Below are positions 19,901 to 26,539 of a stretch of DNA of 64,000 nucleotides, one piece after another; position 1 is the first letter of the stretch, and each line of letters opens with the position of its first letter. The position numbers and the translations under genes are program-made. The stretch is taken from the NCBI GenBank assembly GCA_934098435.1, contig CAKOOV010000005.1, forward strand, positions 1 through 64,000, in the 5' to 3' direction. Below the pieces are notes generated by a model that was given only the letters and a program-made list of their open reading frames with translations, was not told the origin of the DNA and made no database searches. This stretch comes from an uncultured Bacilli bacterium. GTDB lineage: Bacteria; Bacillota_I; Bacilli_A; RF39; UBA660.

Positions 19901-20038
19901 GATAATAGTATGGATATTATTATTGATGGTAAACTTAATCCTATATTTTTTATGAGTAATGAGAATATGATGATGAATTATGGTGTTTCTTTAAAAGATA
20001 TGGTTAATATTTATACTAAGAATAAGAAGGCTAAATAG
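16988..20038 (+). CDS. Superfamily-2 helicase paralog with six helicase-associated repeats
   Basis: This is a tandem paralog of the preceding gene, offset by 3327 bp. From about 17084 to 18205 I see no base difference from 13757-14878, so the motor (ATGTGKS, DELHH, QIGRALA) and SAP-like patch are the same protein. The HA region has six repeats instead of seven, each similar to, but in a different order from, those of the first copy. An extra Arg codon in repeat 4 (NQRRVKYK) makes that unit 234 bp. The start is ATG 16988 after AGAGGTGAG. Identical motors with divergent repeats suggest gene conversion plus reshuffling. Two small unknown genes follow at once. Confidence 0.85.
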   Translation: MNNILNLYEHNIEAFNRVLNAYNYGEDKVAILQATGTGKSYVALRLAYEYKDKKVLYISPSGAIIEHIKNIIDNNGLDINKDFSNLKFGTYQSLINLSREEIVDLDVDLLITDELHHLGAPVWGNRINTIVDTHHNMLLFGMSAYNVRDRGTIYERDMTNPDTDELFSGKVVNYYDLCDAMIDGVLPKPIYRSAYVRLYDYEKYLEDKIEEGNLSTKDYTEYKKLLLDVKRKITNAPNIPDMVRKNIKNAGKYIYFCPPITEEDTNDIDTIMNEVKQWFDGYDVVFYKTTSKDKTSGKLNREAFYNDRDLEGNSVKKKLRIMFAINQYNEGVHAPDVDGVILGRGTTSDIVYFEQIGRALAVKGKTKEKYEEYDSLTRNELIDIAKGNGIDVSLDMTKEEIIDKLLSPVIIDLTNNIEFIEELENNLKNRVKEIQRKQGKSNRKIKIRNTDFDINIENKDLYEILRYVRDRINPNNWDMMYELAKKYYEHYSDLKIPFSFKTINGYETDENGYNLGFWISSQRVKYKKGTLSEDRIKKLKEIDMIFGIGRQDAWNMMYELTKKYYEHYGNLKIPHSFKTINGYETDEKGYKLGFWISKQRNNYKNGTLSEDRIEKLEEIGMIFENVYKDTWNMMYKLAKKYYEHYDNLKIPKMFKTINGYEIDEKGYNLGVWIATQKTNYNKSILSEDKIEKLEEIGMIFKKVNDNTWNMMYKLAKKYYEHYGDLKISRSFKTINGYEIDKNGYNLGFWISNQRRVKYKNDTLSEDRIKQLEKIDMIFGIGKQDAWNIMYDLAKKYYEHYGNLKIPRSFKTVNGYETDEKGYKLGVWITTQKTNYNKSILSEDRIKKLEKIGMMFENVNDDKWNKMYELAKKYYEHYDNLKIPKMFKTINGYEIDEEGYNLGAWINTQRFSYKKGTLFEDRIEKLEEIGMMWNIRKDTDTKKVLCDKHGIDSSLVENISYMELFAKINYLLDNSMDIIIDGKLNPIFFMSNENMMMNYGVSLKDMVNIYTKNKKAK
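18416..19800 (+). repeat. Six helicase-associated repeats of the paralog
   Basis: Trp codons open the repeats at 18416, 18647, 18878, 19109, 19343 and 19574 (231-bp period, one 234-bp unit). Confidence 0.9.
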
Positions 20039-20050
20039 AGGTGAAATTAT

Positions 20051-20284
20051 ATGGAAAATATTGGTGTTGTTAGAGAGATTTTTATACCAAAATGTGATGA
20101 TGAACTTAGTTCTGAATTGATTGGTTTTAAAGTATATGTATATGATTTGGATAAGGAGATTACTATTACTTTAAAACAAGATGAATATAATGTAGATATT
20201 TATAAAGATGATGAGGTTATTGTTATTAAAAATAATGATAGTTATGATATTATGTTATATGATGGTGATATAGATGTTTCTTAG
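20051..20284 (+). CDS. Small unknown protein downstream of the helicases
   Basis: A 77-codon gene with ribosome site AGAGGTGAAA (20037-20046), only 12 bases after the helicase stop. The product is acidic and beta-strand rich (GFKVYVYDLDKEITITL). No family recognised. It overlaps the next gene by 11 bases, so the two are probably co-expressed with the helicase. Confidence 0.6.
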   Translation: MENIGVVREIFIPKCDDELSSELIGFKVYVYDLDKEITITLKQDEYNVDIYKDDEVIVIKNNDSYDIMLYDGDIDVS

Positions 20285-20567
20285 AAGGTATTTAGATGAT
20301 TTTTACTTTGATATGGTTATGAATAATTATGATATTTCTTACTTGGAAAGTATTGATGAGGATAATTTTGAAAAGATATATTGTTTGTTAAAAATGTATA
20401 ATTTTTATTATATTAATGATATTATTTTGAATTATATAGAGATATTTTCTTTGGATATTGATGATGTTAAGAATGGTATTATTGAACTTAGGAATAAACT
20501 TGGTAGTAATTATGTATATATTATTGGTAATGATATGAGATATTTAGATTGTTTACTTAATAATTAA
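20274..20567 (+). CDS. Small unknown helical protein
   Basis: A 97-codon gene whose ATG lies inside the end of the previous gene. The product is rich in Tyr, Asp and Asn and mostly helical by eye (LDDFYFDMVMNNYDISYLE). No family recognised and no clear ribosome site, consistent with coupled translation. Confidence 0.55.
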   Translation: MFLRRYLDDFYFDMVMNNYDISYLESIDEDNFEKIYCLLKMYNFYYINDIILNYIEIFSLDIDDVKNGIIELRNKLGSNYVYIIGNDMRYLDCLLNN

Positions 20568-20621
20568 TAGTAGTATTTTTTATGTTTTTATGATAAAATG
20601 GTTATTGATGAGGTGTTATGT

Positions 20622-22055
20622 ATGAATGATAAACAAAATAAACAGATTACTAGTAGGGATGTAGATTTTGCTAAATGGTATACTGATGTTGTTAGAGCTG
20701 CTAAACTTGCATGTTATTCTAATACTAAGGGGTGTATTGTTATTGAGCCTAATGGTTATGCTATATGGGAAAATATGCAAAGTATTATAGATAAGAAGTT
20801 TAAGGAAACTGGGCATGTTAATGTATCTATGCCAATGCTTATTCCTGAATCTCTTCTTAATAAGGAAGGGGAATTAGTAGAGGGATTTGCTCCTGAAGTT
20901 GCTTGGGTTACTTATGGTGGTAATAAGAAATTAGATGAGAGGCTATGTATTAGACCTACTTCTGAAACGGTATTTAGTGATTATTATGCTAATAATATTT
21001 CTTCTTATCGTGATTTACCTAAATTATATAATCAATGGTGTAGTGTATTAAGATGGGAGAAGGAAACTAGACCTTTTCTTAGAAGTCGTGAGTTTTTATG
21101 GCAAGAGGGTCATACTATTCATGAGACTCGTGAAGAGGCTGAAACTGAGACTTTACAAATGTTAAATATTTATAATGATTTCTTTCATGATTATTTAGCT
21201 ATTCCTAGTATTGTAGGTAGGAAGACAGAAAAGGAGAAATTTGCTGGTGCTGAATATACTTATACAGTTGAAGCTCTTATGTATAATGGTATTACTTTGC
21301 AGTCCGCTACTAGTCATTTCTTTGGTCAGAAGTTTGCTCGTGCTTATGATATTAAATATACTTCTAGAGATAATAAGATTGATTATCCTTATCAGACTTC
21401 TTGGGGTTGTTCTACGAGAATGATAGGAGCTCTTATTATGGTACATTCTGATGATTATGGTCTTGTTTTACCTCCTAAAATTGCTCCTAAAAAGGTTGTT
21501 ATTATACCTATTGGTAATGATTTGGAAGTATTATCTTTAGCTAATGATTATTTTGATAAGTTGAAACAAGAGGGTATTGAGGCTTATATTGATAATAGTG
21601 AAAAGAGTCCGGGATATAAATTTGCTGAAGCTGAAGTTCAAGGTATTCCAGTACGTATTGAAATTGGTAAGAGGGATTTAGAGAATAATATGGTTACTTT
21701 GGTTAGAAGGGATACTAGAGAAAAATTACAAGTATTTACAAATACTGATATTATTCATGATGTTAAATTGCTTCTTCTTGATATTCAAAGGGATATGTAT
21801 GATAGGGCTTTAAGAAGAAGAGAAGAGATGACTTATACTGCTACGGATATGGAAGAGTTTGCTAGTATTATGAATGCTCATCCTGGTTTTGTTAAAGCTA
21901 TGTGGTGTGGTGATCCTAAATGTGAAGAAAAGATTAAGGAAATAAGAGGTACGAAATCTAGATGTATTCCTTTTAGTGATGAAAAAGTATCAGATAAATG
22001 TGTTGTTTGTGGTAAAGAGGCTAAGGATTTAGTTATTTGGGGAATGCAATATTAA
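20622..22055 (+). CDS. proS: Prolyl-tRNA synthetase (short, archaeal/eukaryote-like type)
   Basis: A class II synthetase that charges tRNA-Pro. It is 477 residues from ATG 20622 (site GATGAGGTG, 20607-20615); an in-frame ATG at 20598 has no ribosome site. Visible features are the Pro-binding region IRPTSETV, motif 2 around RWEKETRPFLRSREFLWQEGH, motif 3, and a C-terminal Zn-binding segment (CGDPKCEEK, CVVCGKEA). It lacks the editing insertion of the long bacterial ProRS, as expected for this type. An extended -10-like TGATAAAAT lies at 20591-20599. Confidence 0.95.
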   Translation: MNDKQNKQITSRDVDFAKWYTDVVRAAKLACYSNTKGCIVIEPNGYAIWENMQSIIDKKFKETGHVNVSMPMLIPESLLNKEGELVEGFAPEVAWVTYGGNKKLDERLCIRPTSETVFSDYYANNISSYRDLPKLYNQWCSVLRWEKETRPFLRSREFLWQEGHTIHETREEAETETLQMLNIYNDFFHDYLAIPSIVGRKTEKEKFAGAEYTYTVEALMYNGITLQSATSHFFGQKFARAYDIKYTSRDNKIDYPYQTSWGCSTRMIGALIMVHSDDYGLVLPPKIAPKKVVIIPIGNDLEVLSLANDYFDKLKQEGIEAYIDNSEKSPGYKFAEAEVQGIPVRIEIGKRDLENNMVTLVRRDTREKLQVFTNTDIIHDVKLLLLDIQRDMYDRALRRREEMTYTATDMEEFASIMNAHPGFVKAMWCGDPKCEEKIKEIRGTKSRCIPFSDEKVSDKCVVCGKEAKDLVIWGMQY

Positions 22056-22057
22056 GA

Positions 22058-22087
22058 ATATCATAGTTTATACTATGGTATTTTTTG
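22058..22087 (+). terminator. Terminator of proS
   Basis: Stem ATATCATAG (22058-22066) with CTATGGTAT (22073-22081), one G-T pair, six-base loop, then TTTTT. Confidence 0.8.
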
Positions 22088-22118
22088 TGTCAAATTTTGT
22101 TATATAATAGTTAAAAAC

Positions 22119-22147
22119 TTGACTTAATTGTTAACTATTGGTATTAT
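22119..22147 (+). promoter_or_regulatory. Promoter of the wall-glycosylation operon
   Basis: TTGACT (22119-22124), 17-bp spacer, TATTAT (22142-22147). Confidence 0.7.
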
Positions 22148-22180
22148 TTATTTAGTATTAATTTTGAAGGGAAGTTTATT

Positions 22181-23113
22181 ATGAAGAAATTAAGTATTAT
22201 TGTTCCTTGTTTTAATGAGGAAGAGAGTATACCTTATTTTTATGATGAAGTTAAAAAGGTTACTAAGAATATGGATATTAAGTTGGAACTTATTTTTGTT
22301 GATGATGGAAGTAGGGATAAGACTTTAGAGGTTATTAAGAGTAAGACTGATGATAAGGAAGTTAAGTATATTTCTTTTTCAAGAAATTTTGGGAAAGAGG
22401 CCGCTATGTATGCTGGACTTAGTATGGCTAGTGGTGATTATGTAACTATTATGGATGTTGATTTACAGGATCCACCTAGTTTATTACCTGAAATGGTTAG
22501 ATTGATTGAAGAAGAAGGATATGACTGTGTTGCCACTAAGAGTACTAGTAGAAATGGATATTCTTTCTTAAGAAAGACATTTACTAAATGGTTTTATGAT
22601 ATTATTGGTAAAATGTCTAAAACAGAGATGGTACCTGGTGCTAGGGATTATAGACTTATGACTAGACAAATGGTAGAGGCTGTTTTAAGTATGAAGGAAT
22701 ATAATCGTTATTCGAAAGGTTTATTTAGTTTTGTTGGATTTAAGACTAAATGGATTGAATTTGAAAATAAGGAAAGAGTAGCAGGTACTACTAAATGGAA
22801 TTTTTGGAAGTTATTTTCTTATGCTTTAGATGGTATTGTAGGATTTAGTACGGCTCCTCTTACTATGGCTGCTTTTATAGGTGTTTTGTTCTGTTTAATA
22901 GCTTTTATTATGATTATTGTTATTATTGTTAAAACACTTGCTTTTGGTGATCCTACTAGCGGATGGCCTAGTCTTGCTTGTATTATTTTTATGGTAAGTG
23001 GTATTCAACTTTTATGTTTAGGTGTTATTGGTGAATATTTGGCAAAGATGTATATGGAAGTTAAAGATAGACCTATATATATTATTAAAGAAAGTAATGT
23101 TGATAAGAAATGA
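22181..23113 (+). CDS. GtrB/CsbB-like family 2 glycosyltransferase
   Basis: It is predicted to load a sugar on undecaprenyl phosphate at the cytoplasmic face of the membrane. GT2 motifs are VPCFNEEES, FVDDGSRD (nucleotide binding) and MDVDLQDPP (DXD-like), with two C-terminal membrane helices (about residues 230-260 and 268-290). The next two genes encode GtrA and YfhO, the partners in three-component glycosylation of teichoic acids in Bacillus and Listeria. The stop overlaps the gtrA start by four bases (ATGA). The sugar is not predictable from sequence. Confidence 0.9.
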   Translation: MKKLSIIVPCFNEEESIPYFYDEVKKVTKNMDIKLELIFVDDGSRDKTLEVIKSKTDDKEVKYISFSRNFGKEAAMYAGLSMASGDYVTIMDVDLQDPPSLLPEMVRLIEEEGYDCVATKSTSRNGYSFLRKTFTKWFYDIIGKMSKTEMVPGARDYRLMTRQMVEAVLSMKEYNRYSKGLFSFVGFKTKWIEFENKERVAGTTKWNFWKLFSYALDGIVGFSTAPLTMAAFIGVLFCLIAFIMIIVIIVKTLAFGDPTSGWPSLACIIFMVSGIQLLCLGVIGEYLAKMYMEVKDRPIYIIKESNVDKK

Positions 23114-23529
23114 AAAAGATAAAAGAATTATATTATAAATATGAAGAGATTATCTCCTACTTAATAGTGGGAGGTTTAACTACGGTAGTTAGTTTAGCTA
23201 CATATTATTTACTTGTATATACTATTCTTAATCCAAAAGAAGTAGTAGAACTACAGATTGCAAATATTATATCTTGGGTTGCTTCGGTTACTTTTGCTTA
23301 TTTTACTAATAGGAAATATGTATTTAAAACTAAAGAGAAAATATCTTTTAAAGAAGGGATTAATTTTTATTTATCTAGAGTAAGTACTCTTCTTTTGGAT
23401 ATGTTAATGATGTATGTATTTGTTAGTGTTTTGAAATTTGATGATAAGATTATTAAACTTATTGTTCAGGTTATTGTTATAGTACTTAATTATGTATTAA
23501 GTAAGTTTATTGTTTTTAAAAAGAAATAG
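23110..23529 (+). CDS. GtrA-like flippase protein
   Basis: A 139-residue protein with four predicted membrane helices (SYLIVGGLTTVVSLATYYLL and similar), the size and layout of the GtrA/DPMS family. Members are thought to flip undecaprenyl-phosphate-linked sugars outward. It is translated from ATGA overlapping the preceding GT2 gene. Confidence 0.88.
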   Translation: MKKIKELYYKYEEIISYLIVGGLTTVVSLATYYLLVYTILNPKEVVELQIANIISWVASVTFAYFTNRKYVFKTKEKISFKEGINFYLSRVSTLLLDMLMMYVFVSVLKFDDKIIKLIVQVIVIVLNYVLSKFIVFKKK

Positions 23530-23538
23530 AGGTTTGGT

Positions 23539-26031
23539 ATGAAAAAGAAAGATTATTACAATTATTTGATTTTAACTGGTATTGTCTTTGTTATTTATAT
23601 GATTTTAACTCATTTTACTAATGTATTTGGTTCAGATACTGATTGGATAAATCAACATACTATAATTCCTGATTATTTTAGGCAATTATTTTATAAGACA
23701 GGTAATTTGATTCCTAGTTTTTCTTTTAACTATGGTGGTGGACAAAATATATTTAATTTATCTTATTATGGTTTTTTGAGTCCGATTATTTTACCTTCTT
23801 ATTTATTGCCTTTTGTTAGTATGAAGACTTATATGACAGTAGTGGATTTTATTATTGTTGTTTCTTCTGGTATATTGTTTTATAAGTGGATTTTATCTAA
23901 TAAGTATAATAGAAATATTTCTTTTATTACTTCTATTATATTTGTTTTATCTGAATCACTTATATTTCAGATGCATAGACATGTTATGTTTGTTAATTAT
24001 ATGCCTTTTTTAATAATGGGACTTATGGGTGTAGATAAGTTATTTAATGATAATAAGAAATCTTTACTTATTATTTCAATATTTTTAATGATAATGACTA
24101 GTTATTATTATAGTGTTGGTGGTATTGTTGTTATTGGTATTTATTATTTATATAAATATTTTAGTGATGATACTAAAAAGGGTATTAAATTATTTACTAA
24201 AGATTTGGGTAAATTTATATTATATATTTTAATACCTGTATTAATGGCGGGTGTATTACTTATTCCTACTATGAGTACTCTTTTAAGTGGTAGAGGTAGT
24301 AGTGAGAGTGCTATAAAATTAACTTCTTTATTGGTACCAAATTTTAATTTTCATAAGATTTTTTGTGGTAATTATACTATTGGTTTATCTATGCTTGGAT
24401 TTATATCTTTGTTATATTTATTTTATAGTAAGAAGAAGAATAATGTTATTTTGGGTATATTATTAAGTATTGTTTTCTTTATTCCTATATTTATGTATAT
24501 ATTAAATGGGGGATTATATTTGAGGGCTAAGTGTTTTATTCCTTTTGCTCCTTTAATTGGGTATTTAATTGCTTTATTTATTAATGATATTATTAATAAT
24601 AAGATTGATATTAAGAAATTTATTATTTATATATTATTTGTTTGTATATTATTATATTATTTTAATCAAAAACAATATTGTTATTTATACTTAATATTTA
24701 TTTGTTTAATTCTTATATTATATAATAAGTTTAAATATAAGAATATTATTTATATTTCTTTATGTTTAGGTGCTTTTGGAATATGTTTATATACTAATTT
24801 TACTGAGGATTATGTAAGTAAGAATATGTATAATGAAATATTTAGTGAAGATATAGAGAATAGTATTAATAATGTTATTTTAAATGATAATGATTATTAT
24901 AGATCTAATAGTTTGATGAATCCTACTAAAACTGTAAATAAGATGTATAATGATAGGTATTATACTACTAATATTTATTCTTCTACTTATAATTATGATT
25001 ATTTATATTTTGTTAGGGATATATTTAAGAATAATAGGCTTGAATATAATTATTTTATGATTCCTTCTAGTGATAATATATTATTTGATACTTATATGGG
25101 TGTTAAGTATTTATATTCTGATTATGATCCAGGACTTGGTTATAGGTCTATTGGTAATAATATGTATATGAATGATGATGTGTTTCCTATGCTATATGCT
25201 AGTAATAATATTTTAAATGAAAAGGATTTTGATAGTTATGAATATCCTAATTATTTAGAACTTCTTCTTAATAATGTTATTACTACTAGTAGTAGTAATA
25301 ATAGTATTATGAATAATAATACAGAGAAAGTTTCTTTGGAATATGATGTTATTAGTAATGATGGAGTAGATGTTACTAAGAATGATGATGGTTATGTTCT
25401 TAAGGTAAAAGATAAGGGAACTATTAATATTAGATTAAAGGATAAGTTAGAAAATAAATTATTATTTATTAATTTATATGGTCTTAAGGAAAATAGTTGT
25501 AAATATGATAATATTGTTATGTCTATTAATAATATGGATAATTTATTAACTTGCAGAGGGTGGACTTATGCTAATAAGAATTATACTTTTAGATATCTTA
25601 TATCGGATAAGGTAATTCAAGATATTGATATTAAATTAACTAAGGGTACTTATAATATTAAAGATATTGAAACTTATGTATTAGATTATGATAATGTTAC
25701 TGGTATTAAAGATAGGTTTGATAAATTTAATATTACTAGTTTTGGTAATGATATAATAGAGGGTAATATTAATGTTACTAGAGATAATTCTTATTTTGTT
25801 ACTTCTATTCCATATGATAAGGGATTTACTATTAAGGTAGATAATAAGGTTATTTCTTATGAAAAGGTTGATAAGGCTTTTATTGGTTTTCCTATTACTA
25901 AGGGTAAACATGATATTTCTATTGTATATACTGCTCCAGGATTAAAATATGGTTTAATATTTAGTATTATTGGTTTTATAATTTATGGAATGGTTATTAT
26001 TATGGAACATAAAAAGGGTAAAAAACTATAG
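23539..26031 (+). CDS. yfhO: YfhO-family GT-C membrane glycosyltransferase
   Basis: An 830-residue polytopic membrane protein. The first loop after the N-terminal helix (GSDTDWINQHTIIPDYFR) and the YGGGQNIFNLSYYG segment fit the YfhO family, and some ten further helices and a large extracytoplasmic domain follow (about residues 430-800), with a final helix. In Bacillus, YfhO transfers the sugar supplied by CsbB to lipoteichoic acid outside the membrane, and the gene order here supports the same role. It ends in a terminator that overlaps its stop codon. Confidence 0.88.
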   Translation: MKKKDYYNYLILTGIVFVIYMILTHFTNVFGSDTDWINQHTIIPDYFRQLFYKTGNLIPSFSFNYGGGQNIFNLSYYGFLSPIILPSYLLPFVSMKTYMTVVDFIIVVSSGILFYKWILSNKYNRNISFITSIIFVLSESLIFQMHRHVMFVNYMPFLIMGLMGVDKLFNDNKKSLLIISIFLMIMTSYYYSVGGIVVIGIYYLYKYFSDDTKKGIKLFTKDLGKFILYILIPVLMAGVLLIPTMSTLLSGRGSSESAIKLTSLLVPNFNFHKIFCGNYTIGLSMLGFISLLYLFYSKKKNNVILGILLSIVFFIPIFMYILNGGLYLRAKCFIPFAPLIGYLIALFINDIINNKIDIKKFIIYILFVCILLYYFNQKQYCYLYLIFICLILILYNKFKYKNIIYISLCLGAFGICLYTNFTEDYVSKNMYNEIFSEDIENSINNVILNDNDYYRSNSLMNPTKTVNKMYNDRYYTTNIYSSTYNYDYLYFVRDIFKNNRLEYNYFMIPSSDNILFDTYMGVKYLYSDYDPGLGYRSIGNNMYMNDDVFPMLYASNNILNEKDFDSYEYPNYLELLLNNVITTSSSNNSIMNNNTEKVSLEYDVISNDGVDVTKNDDGYVLKVKDKGTINIRLKDKLENKLLFINLYGLKENSCKYDNIVMSINNMDNLLTCRGWTYANKNYTFRYLISDKVIQDIDIKLTKGTYNIKDIETYVLDYDNVTGIKDRFDKFNITSFGNDIIEGNINVTRDNSYFVTSIPYDKGFTIKVDNKVISYEKVDKAFIGFPITKGKHDISIVYTAPGLKYGLIFSIIGFIIYGMVIIMEHKKGKKL

Positions 26032-26050
26032 ATAAAACTATAGTTTTTTA
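26022..26050 (+). terminator. Terminator of the glycosylation operon
   Basis: A 10-bp stem AAAACTATAG (26022-26031) with CTATAGTTTT (26038-26047), then more T. It includes the stop codon of the upstream gene. Confidence 0.8.
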
Positions 26051-26057
26051 CTATAAT

Positions 26058-26147
26058 ACGAAATAATGATTGTTTATATAGCGTAATAAATTGGCAAAAC
26101 AGTAAAAAATTACTTTGTAAAACAGCTTAATTTTTTAAGCTGTTTTT
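26058..26147 (+). ncRNA. Candidate small RNA ending in a terminator
   Basis: A TATAAT (26052-26057) precedes about 90 non-coding bases with two hairpins: ACAGTAA/TTACTTTGT with an AAAA loop (about 26098-26118), and a strong stem AACAGCTTAA (26121-26130)/TTAAGCTGTT (26135-26144) followed by TTTTT. No -35 box or known family is recognised. It could instead be a second terminator backing up the first. Confidence 0.3.
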
Positions 26148-26201
26148 CTACTAGAGACTTATAGGCTCTAGTAGACCACGGAAGACTTTGGGCTGAAGTG
26201 G
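26147..26201. other. Twin-hairpin element, copy 1
   Basis: Two hairpins lie back to back. The first has stem CTACTAGAG (26148-26156)/CTCTAGTAG (26166-26174) with loop ACTTATAGG. After a single A, the second has CCAC...AG (26176-26184)/CT...GTGG (26193-26201) with an internal GGA/GAA bulge and loop ACTTTGGG. The same architecture with other stem sequences occurs at 43604-43655. It lies between a terminator and the secG promoter. Function unknown. Confidence 0.6.
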
Positions 26202-26221
26202 CAAGATAAGAAAAATTTTTA

Positions 26222-26250
26222 TTTACAAAGGAATAGTTATTTGTTATAAT
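26222..26250 (+). promoter_or_regulatory. Promoter of secG
   Basis: TTTACA (26222-26227), 17-bp spacer, TATAAT (26245-26250). Confidence 0.8.
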
Positions 26251-26275
26251 AGATATTGTATGAAAGGAAGATAAT

Positions 26276-26488
26276 ATGGAAATAGCAGTTATTATTATAT
26301 CAATATTATTAATAGCTATAGTTTTGCTACAAAGTGGCAAAGCTGAAAGTGCTTCACAAATAATTCAAGGTGGATCTTCTGATTTATTTGCTGAGAGAAA
26401 AGAGAGAGGTTTTGAGTTATTTATTACTAGAGTTACTTATATTTTAGGAGTACTTTTCTTTGTACTTTGTTTAATAATATCTTTATAG
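26276..26488 (+). CDS. secG: Preprotein translocase subunit SecG
   Basis: A 70-residue protein with two membrane helices (residues 2-20 and about 50-69) separated by the conserved cytoplasmic loop LLQSGKAES...GGSSDLFAERK. It is an accessory subunit of the SecYEG channel. The ribosome site is AAAGGAAG. The order secG-rnr-smpB is common in Firmicutes and is kept here with insertions. Confidence 0.93.
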   Translation: MEIAVIIISILLIAIVLLQSGKAESASQIIQGGSSDLFAERKERGFELFITRVTYILGVLFFVLCLIISL

Positions 26489-26490
26489 TT

Positions 26491-26515
26491 AAGACTTAAT
26501 TTTTTAAGTCTTTTT
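26491..26515 (+). terminator. Terminator of secG
   Basis: Stem AAGACTTAA (26491-26499) with TTAAGTCTT (26504-26512), four-T loop, then TTT. Confidence 0.8.
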
Positions 26516-26539
26516 GTGTATAAAAAGAGGAGGGTTAGT

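Noticed and set aside
26147..26201. tRNA, tmRNA or SRP RNA at the twin-hairpin locus
   Set aside because: No acceptor stem/CCA, no GGTTCGAATCC-like T-arm and no SRP helix-8 motif; the structure is just two hairpins.
26110..26340. Minus-strand reading frame across the secG promoter
   Set aside because: It overlaps hairpins, a good plus-strand promoter and the secG start, and has no ribosome site or family features.
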